This document shows positions 56,984 through 64,000 of a stretch of DNA of 64,000 nt, one piece after another; the stretch's first letter is position 1; each line of letters begins with the position of its first letter. Under the pieces are notes generated by a model. That model saw only the letters and a list, made by a program, of their open reading frames with translations. It was not told the origin of the DNA and did no database searches. A program made the position numbers and the translations under genes. This DNA is from Bemisia tabaci (lineage: Eukaryota > Arthropoda > Insecta > Hemiptera > Aleyrodidae), in assembly GCF_918797505.1 (NCBI RefSeq), contig NC_092800.1:23823577-23887576 (forward strand). The letters are read 5' to 3'.

Positions 56984-57145
56984 AGTGACGAGGCGTGCAT
57001 GATCGATAGTCGATATCTCCCCATTTGAAGCTGTGGTAAAGAATCGATTATTAAGGTGCTCGTTGCGAACATCCTGTTTATTGATCTTTTTCCATAGGTT
57101 TAAATGGCAGATCGATCAATACACTGCAAAGAACGTCACGCCACT
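56984..57145. mobile_element. agtggcgt-ended MITE, diverged copy
   Basis: Matches 11,238-11,400 along its length (ccatttgaagctgtggtaaag, cttt(t)tccatag(g/a)ttta). The central hairpin is decayed by substitutions. Confidence 0.7.
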
Positions 57146-57161
57146 TATACTATTAGCTTAA

Positions 57162-57557
57162 GGTGTTCAGCTTTTGCATGCGCAATGCATTCTGGGCACG
57201 ATCGATGTCAAATTCTAACATTTAGGTGAATTTGTTTGGGAAAATCTAAGTTCCAGTCTGTAGATAAATCATTGAAGAATGCTCTGCCGAAAATCACCCC
57301 CCAAAAACTTAAATTAAAGTCAAAAGTACTGTTCTCATTTTGCAACCAATGTCAATGTATCGATGTCGACGGTTGATTCCTGGAAACAGTACTTTCGACT
57401 TTGTTTTAAGACTTCGTAAGATGATTTTCGGCACGAAAATTCTTCAATGATTTATCTACAGACTGAAATTTAGATTTCCCCACAGTAAATCAACTAAATG
57501 TTAAAATTTGAGATATATTGATCGCACCCAGAATGCATAGCGGAAAAGCTGAAGACC
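57162..57557. mobile_element. Foldback MITE, about 396 bp
   Basis: Ggtgttcagcttttgcatg and caatgcattctgggcacgatc pair with gatcgcacccagaatgcatag and aaaagctgaagacc. Inner arms ttagatttcc/ggaaaatctaa and tagataaatcattgaag/cttcaatgatttatcta also pair. Confidence 0.8.
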
Positions 57558-57592
57558 AACGTCATTACGCTTGTGGTCACTATATTGAATAA

Positions 57593-57597
<5 letters not shown>

Positions 57598-57637
<40 letters not shown>
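57598..57637. repeat. Poly(A) tract, 40 A
   Basis: Uninterrupted A run. It may mark a retroposon tail on the plus strand; no body identified. Confidence 0.9.
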
Positions 57638-57639
<2 letters not shown>

Positions 57640-57779
57640 ATATTGAAATGAAATGCTGGAGCGATGATAATATTATGACGACGTATCCAATAAGTACACT
57701 ACAAGAGGCATATATCCAAATAGGCGTATCCAATAAATACGTTGTAAAGCAAGGCGTCACTAATTCCTAGGTCGAGGAG

Positions 57780-58190
57780 ACCCGAGTCCATACATCATAA
57801 AAACGGGCGTCACGGACTCGCGGGTCTATCACTCGCGGGCCGGGCGGCGGGCATTCCACCCCCGACTTTCGATTGCTTCGGCGCGGCCGTGGCGGATCGC
57901 GGGGCTCTGGCTCACCCACACTCGACACTGTCACTCGCGGGCGCGGGTCGGCGGCTCGGCAGAGACTGGCCCCATCGGGAAAATATTTCGGGCATATTCT
58001 CCCTTTCAAGGTTCCCGCTCGAGCCCCGCGGACTTTGGCTCGGCGCCCCCCCCCCCCGGGCCCCGCTCCGCCCCCGCCGTGGGAAGATGCCTCGGGGCAC
58101 GGCTATCTGCAACGCATCGGCGGCGCACAGTGCCCGTCGCCCGTGGCGCCACAGGGCGCCACGCGTAAGTCTACCAGCAGGTAGAGTCCC
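57780..58190. other. GC-rich, CpG-dense island of unknown origin
   Basis: About 400 bp of strongly GC-rich sequence in an AT-rich setting, with many cg dinucleotides, C13 near 58,047 and repeated cactcgcgggc. Open frames on both strands are an effect of composition. A gtaagt lies at 58,166 after ccacgc on the plus strand and a gtgagcc on the minus strand near 57,914, so a first exon is possible on either strand, but nothing else supports it. Confidence 0.45.
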
Positions 58191-58289
58191 TTTAAACTGA
58201 GAGTAACGACGATGTAAAACTATTTCTGATTGGTTCCCGTATTTTGGCCTTCATAAAGTCGTAAGCGGGAGTAAAGATTACATTTTTTA

Positions 58290-58799
58290 CCGATGGAGAT
58301 GTTGCATGTGTGAGGAATTTGCGATTTGACTGCTGATTCTTGTGTAAAAGTTCGCGAGAAACACGATGGTGCCACTGGTTTTCTCTGAAATCATCTCCCA
58401 AGCTCAAAAAAAGCTCTCAGTTGAGGCTAAAATGGAGGGATATCCCACGCTATCCTGAGAGTCCACTTCTACATCAAACACAACTCTCCATGCAAAGATA
58501 GGGAGCAAATACATTAGCAGGGTGGCCGTGTTTTCAGTTTTGGAGTCCCCAAATAAAGTGGCAGCCCTGTCAATGTATTTGCTCCCTAGATTTGTATGGA
58601 GAGTTTGTCTTGATGCAGACGTGGACTCTCAGGGTAGGGTGGGATATCCCCTCCATTTTGGCCTCAATTCTTGAGAGCTTTTTTGAGCTTGGGAGTTGAT
58701 TTCCGAAAAAACCAGTAGCACCATCGTGTTTCTCGCGAACTTTTACATATGAATCAACAGTCAAATCGAAAATTCCTCACACATGCAACATCTCCATGG
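58290..58799. mobile_element. Long foldback element, arms of about 200 bp
   Basis: Cgatggagatgttgcatgtg pairs with cacatgcaacatctccatgg. Pairing continues through gaaacacgatggtgccactg, aagctcaaaaaaagctctc, ggatatcccac and gggagcaaatacatt to a short centre (58,520-58,570). No coding capacity. Confidence 0.85.
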
Positions 58800-59639
58800 C
58801 AAAGATCATAAATTGAATGCACCGGGGAATCGGGGGTACGGCAAGGAACAAATTGAATTAGAGAGGAAACGGAGACAGTAGAGTTCCTTTATAGAGACAA
58901 CGCGGCTTGTGGATGTCACAAACGAGAATAAAGATTACACAAATTGGATGTTCCTTGTAATCTTTGATCAGCTCATTCCCGAAATCCTATTTCCGTTCCT
59001 TCTCGTGTTCCGTTTGCTCGTTGCCGTGCCCTTAATTCCCCGGTCCATTCCAGTTTATGATCTTTGCATTTGGTGAAAAATACAATCTCGGAAACTGATG
59101 GAAAGATGGAGGGTCCTGTTGGAGGAGGCGGGTGAATGGACAAAGAGGGTAAGTATTGAAGTAACAAACGATAACTCATGAAAGATTCTCCAGCCTCCAC
59201 CCGTTTCAATCAATAGGATCGCTCTATTTTGGTAATCCAGGATTACGCGAAAAGTCTAAAAAAATATATGAGGATTGCGCTGAACCTTCACATCTGCTAC
59301 AGGAATGCACGAATTTAAAATGAAGTTAATTTAAGGTAGAAGTTTCGTAAAACAGGAAACAGTTAGAAAATAAAATGCTAGTTTAGGTCAGTTTGTTGAC
59401 AAGTCATCGATGTCATACCTTTTGATGAACGAATAAAGTGAAAACATTGAATAATGGTTGTGAGTATAAGGAACTTTCCTAACTTTTCTCGGAAAAAATA
59501 TTTAATCGGAAGAAACGAGGCAAAGTTAAAATGCTCATACGGCGTCGAAACACAAGCCTTTAAAGCACTAATATTTGATGCCGCGGTTACTCTAACGCGA
59601 GTTCGCATAATCGCGCGAAACAGAGTGCGGCTGCCGTTA

Positions 59640-59830
59640 AAGGTTGATTAGCGCCTGCAAGACTTTAGGAATACTTCACGCATTGCGCCAAACAGTGCGG
59701 TCGGCGTAAAGTCCATGTTAGCGCCTACAAGACTGCATGAATACTTCTCGCATTGCGCCAAACGCGGTACAGTCGGTCAGTTGACGTAGTGAAACGCACA
59801 TTAGCGCCAATTAGACTGTAGGAATGCTGT
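59640..59830. repeat. GC-rich repeat, inverted orientation, about 2.5 monomers
   Basis: Gaatacttcacgcattgcgcc, gcctacaagactgcatgaat and gcgcca are the reverse complement of the monomers at 23,464 and 54,276; starts are about 76-79 bp apart. Confidence 0.8.
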
Positions 59831-60342
59831 AGGACTGCGTGTCATCATTCTTGACTATCTGCTCCAGTTTTTACCATAGTTAAAGGGAAAATATGTATCT
59901 CATTGTAACGATTCGGAAACTTGGATGTTACTCGTATTTACATTTCTTTTGGATACATTGAAAGAAAATAGAACGAACAAAAATATCGCGTCGACATTTT
60001 CGATACTTTATTTGAGATCATTTAGGTAAATTCGCGGAAACTTTTTAAAAAATTGTGTGTAGTTGTGGTGCAAACCGTCGATTTTGAATCTACTCATCTC
60101 TTAAAAAACTTGAACATGGTTGAACCGCGATTTTTTACGGCCACAGGCCCTTAGTCCGCTTTTTCAATGTCTATGAAAACTCTCTGGGCCATCGTGCTGC
60201 GAGGGCTTCCCATCGAGGAAAGACATGCCCTTAAGTGAGGAGAGGATGAACAGTCTTTCGCGATGTTGTTATCTACCACAAACTTTCAAGGTTGCCAGAT
60301 TAACGCTTCCTCGTTTAATATTGAATATTGAAAATTGCGGCG

Positions 60343-60344
<2 letters not shown>

Positions 60345-60383
<39 letters not shown>
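60345..60383. repeat. Poly(T) tract, 39 T
   Basis: On the minus strand this is a poly(A) following ...aaaagtacactg, so it could be the tail of a minus-strand retroposon whose body would lie at 60,384 and above. Confidence 0.9.
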
Positions 60384-61789
60384 CAGTGTACTTTTATACC
60401 TACGAAATTATTCGAAAGGTGTCTCTAGATGGAGTGAAGGATTCTCAAAATTTTTTTAAAATGAATTATCGTTTTTCGGAAAGTACTGTTTCGGAAAATG
60501 GAGCCATAGCTGTGACTGCGCCGGGTACTACGCCGGAACTTTCGGCCTCTGAGCCCGTAACTTTTTTCAATGTACTATTTTCATCCTTAGAACCCACTAC
60601 AGTATCATGGCGGATGAGCCCAGGAGCACCCTGTATCCGAGCGGTTTATCAGGAACACCCTATATTACGGCCACACTGTACACCGGCCGCTGAGCCCTGT
60701 GCGACGCGGCGCGTTGAGGCACACGCGTCCGACGCCGGTGCGAAAGCGCGGGCGTCGTCGTTAAATTTAGTACAAAAACCGGTGGTTCACTCCAAATTTT
60801 TATTGTCCGAAAAACAAACGATTATTCCCGTCCGTCGGGATCCGAGTGGGAGGCGAGGCGGGGTAATGAGGGTGCTTCTCCCGGCAATTATCGCGTACTT
60901 TTTTCCCCCGCACCAGGGCCGCGTTAAACCGAAGAACGTTATCAACGTTCTCGACATGAGCTTCGGAGGCGGCGGTCCTCAATACGATGCAGGGTTCAAG
61001 TTGGATTGCAGATACGTTCCTTCCGCCTCGTTTAAGATTCACTTCGTTACGTTGTAAAACACAAAGATCAACTGCGGCAATCACGGGATTTTACTACCGG
61101 ATCTGCGTGAATACTTGAGGAAAATTGTTGGCTTTAGATCTTTGAATGTTGAGATGGCACTTCTCTTACTGAATGAATATTGCGATGTACGTAAGAGGAG
61201 CAGGTTTTTGAAAATTGTTTTCGAATCACTTGGGAGCTTTAGCTGATTGCAAATCGGATAAGAGAGCCACCAACTAAGTTAAGGTGGAATCATCGTTTCC
61301 TAGGCAAAGGATCGTAAAATCCCCCGTTATCCCCTAATCGTGGAGCTACCAATTTGTTGGACGATATACCGCAACATTTGGGTTGGTAACGTTAGGATAC
61401 CACCACAATTAAATGGAAATTTCCATATCATCCAACAACCTCGTGCTCTTTTTTCTATGAACTCTATTACAAAATTGAAAAATTGTCTTAAACATTTCAA
61501 GTTTCCACAAGAATATATCTGCGCAATTTTTGTTTAAAGTTTGTCTGATATTTGCATGAAATCAGAGGAATAAATAATAGAGTTACTTCAGATTTTCCTG
61601 GTATAGATGGAATTTACGCTATTTTCGTGAGGGGAGTGACGATAGCTCAAAAACAGCAGAGCAACTAGAAAGAACTAAAATTAAAGAACTAAAATTGTTG
61701 GAAGGAACGGAGTCTAATTATAGAGGATAGCTGCTCTACTATCCAACAGGGGCGATAACAGACTGAGAAGATAGAAATACTGCCGTGCT

Positions 61790-62032
61790 AAGGAAAAACG
61801 CCGTATGAGCCTTCAGGCGTTGTCAAATTTTCTTTGATAAATCACAAATTTCCTGGTAAACTTATAAATATTTTCCCTCCAATTTTTCAGATAATTTTTT
61901 CCGCAATCGCACCTAAAGTTCCTGAAAATTTCAAGGAAAAATATTCATAACTTTCCTCAAAAATAAACATTTTATCGCGGGAAATTTGGCAACTCTCGAA
62001 TGTTCATACGGCGTTCTTCCTTAGCAAAGCAG
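61790..62032. mobile_element. MITE, gctaaggaaaaacgccgta family (best copy)
   Basis: Ctgccgtgctaaggaaaaacg and ccgtatgagccttcaggc pair with the right end tcatacggcgttcttccttagca; inner ttgtcaaatttt pairs with aaatttggcaa. Confidence 0.8.
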
Positions 62033-62612
62033 AATACTGCTCTACCATATTAGGGGACGCAATGCGCATGTACATTCGAAAGTTGCCAATTTTCCTTAGA
62101 TAAAATATTGCACCTTGAAATTTTCACAAGGACTAGGTTAAAAAACGAAGGAAAACTCTGAAAAATTCAAAGGAAGTCGATTTCAATTTTTCCCAAAGTT
62201 GTCACATTTTATTGGGAGAAATTTTGCAATCTAATCAAGCCCGGAAGTTGTCTTTAAGGGTTGAAGTAAATCATGTCGTGGAGTCTAGAAGCTTAAAAAC
62301 GTTTCTTCATTGGCCAGTTGACTGAATATATAACGATGAAGCTCATCCAATCAAAATACCCCGCATGGGTGAAAAGGGCGTGTCACTCGGGGCGAGCGAG
62401 AGACCAGACGGCATATAATCGATCGATAAGCAAAGGAGGCTGGAGAAACTCCACCCCGTTCCATCACGTGCACTCATTTATCATCAGGATTGGTCAACAC
62501 GTAGGCGGAGAGTGAGGCATCGTTCATTTGATCTTACTTCGTATAAAAAAAAAACTCGCATGAAAGAAACTTGATCCTCTGAGTCTTGTCACTTACTTTT
62601 TCTACATACATT

Positions 62613-62741
62613 TGGATTACATTTTCCAATAAGGAATCACTTTTTTAGAAACAAAATACGTGCTATTGGTTTCCCTATGCAGAAATGTGCTTTTATGGGA
62701 GACCTAGAGATAGTGGCTCCTCATTACAAAATGTAATCCAT
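62613..62741. mobile_element. 139-bp MITE family copy, slightly shortened
   Basis: Ends tggattacattttccaataag and cattacaaaatgtaatcca; interior attggtttccctatgcagaaa matches 28,760-28,800. Confidence 0.75.
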
Positions 62742-64000
62742 TTCATGTTCCAACAGAAAAATAATCTGTGCGGGCTACCAGAAACATGGTGTGTCTATCG
62801 TGTATTTATGTATCTGTGGTGATTGGTCATGATTATGAGTTTACTTGATTTTTGACACGGTGATACTGTAGAGTGCGATTAGAGGTAGGGTTCTTGCTAC
62901 TATGAAGTCTGTTGGAGAATACCATACTCTTATCACTGTGCCTCAAACCAAACTTATTTTCCAGAGTAGGCCATTCAGAAATTTTAAAGTAGGGAAGAAT
63001 GTAAAAACAAATATTTCTTGAGAAGGTCCAAAGGTAAAACTCTTTAAATAGCGCAAATTGCAGCCTTTTTTTCGAAAAATGCCCCAGATAATGCGATCCT
63101 GCCTTATTTGGTCCCTCCTTTTCCAGTTATGTTTCAAAGCCTTCCTCCATCAAACTCAAGGAAAGAATCTTTAAAAAACACATGTCAAAGTTCACATACT
63201 TTTGAGAATCCCGATCAATTTAACTTATCAATTTGAAGATGCAATTCTTCACTCGCGAAATAAAGCGTGCACGTTTGTGCTCGATGAGCCAAATGTGTGC
63301 GACAGGCATAAAATATCGAAAAATACGCTTTGATCAAGTCAGAAAATGTAGACATGCCGAGGAAAGAAAGTTACAAAGCGGATAAACGCTGTACAGCGCA
63401 GCGGACTCCCGATCGAATGGAGCTCCTTCAAATAGGCGGGTATGCAATATGGCTGCAGTTATGCTCGAATAGTCGCATCATTTAATACATACGGCCGTTG
63501 AAGGCGCAGATCACGCACATTCTCGATTTCTACTTTTCTAAGTTACATCGCGGTTGAAATATGGTCTGTTCAACCGGTGTAATGCAATCAATTAATGTCT
63601 GAACGTTTCTAAAAGTTGAAGTGCTTGGTTAAAAAGAGGCATTTCTTGGTCGTGGTGTCTCGGATTCTCTGTTAACGTTTTATCCACTACGATTAAACCA
63701 AATGTACGGAACTCGTTAAAACTTTTACTGAATTTTCTTTACGATTTTACGATGGTGAAAACTAAAAATTTCAGGGAATAGATGTGAAAATCCTGAAACA
63801 CTACATCCAAGCAAATGCCCTTTCTGCACCCAACGCCTCAGTCGTTGAAGAGTGCAGCGGTGCATTTGATTAAGTTTTTCCGCTGGTTTGACGGACGAAA
63901 AAACCTAGGTCGACCCAATGAATTTGGACAGAGCCTGAAAATGCTATGTAAATGGCATTTTAACAAGTTGAAGAGCTTGTAATGTTGAATTTGTCGGTTA

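Larger units (their letters stand above)
47176..64000. other. Transposon-rich region without a recognised gene
   Basis: 16.8 kb holding the elements listed below, homopolymer tracts and AT-rich spacer. The longer open frames (55,329-55,670 and 60,335-61,057 plus; 57,767-58,009 minus) lack recognisable domains. Two GC-rich islands (57,780-58,190 and 60,520-60,900) stand out. Confidence 0.65.

Noticed and set aside
60335..61057. 240-codon plus-strand frame beginning in the poly(T) tract
   Set aside because: The start gives a poly-Phe leader from the T run, and the remainder reflects GC-rich composition without domain motifs. Treated as sequence of unknown origin.

Overview
The window looks like nuclear DNA from an arthropod, most likely an insect. 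Evidence: GT-AG introns, AT-rich introns and flanks packed with short inverted-repeat transposons, and one large muscle-type immunoglobulin (Ig) protein gene. The repeat families look familiar from sap-sucking Hemiptera such as whiteflies, but that is a weak impression from memory and needs a database search. I see no bacterial genes, operons, CRISPR arrays, rRNA or convincing tRNA.

The only gene I can support runs right to left on the minus strand. From 33,156 down to 14,347 eleven short exons encode a partial Ig domain, six complete Ig domains and a short acidic linker. The Ig domains form three tandem pairs, each with one member of each of two types. One 1,956-base exon (13,542 to 11,587) follows with a Ser/Lys-rich disordered segment and four copies of a 39-44 residue helical repeat. 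A giant exon (9,243 to beyond base 1) carries many more diverged copies of that helical repeat, then about 1,350 residues of an 8-residue Lys/Glu/Ala repeat, then a non-repetitive tail that runs off the window. Exon phases join without conflict from 33,156 to 1, giving about 4,450 visible codons. The architecture fits a giant sarcomeric protein of the titin superfamily (insect sallimus/zormin, stretchin-Mlck or UNC-89/obscurin relatives, or the nematode titin homologue). I cannot choose among these by eye, so no symbol is given. Five single-base deletions break the Lys/Glu repeat; assembly error is the likeliest cause, but real lesions are not excluded.

A small candidate first exon (47,060 to 46,963, minus strand) encodes an N-terminus starting MGSKCCKC, typical of myristoylated and palmitoylated proteins, and ends at a good splice donor. 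Its phase is compatible with the exon at 33,156, so it may be a distal start of the same gene, or a separate gene.

The rest of the window (about 33-47 kb and 47-64 kb, plus most introns) is a mosaic of non-autonomous DNA transposons: at least a dozen inverted-repeat families, several with two or more copies here and several nested. Identifiable cases include a hAT-like element with an 8-bp target duplication, a Mutator-like foldback with a 9-bp duplication, a pogo-like element, three copies of a 229-bp foldback of identical length, a 139-bp family with at least seven copies, and a GC-rich family centred in one case on a 90-bp perfect palindrome. No new enzymatic or defence system is evident. 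The most unusual biology is the undescribed helical repeat, the very long predicted single helix, and a tandem repeat that has copied a splice donor of the gene three times.
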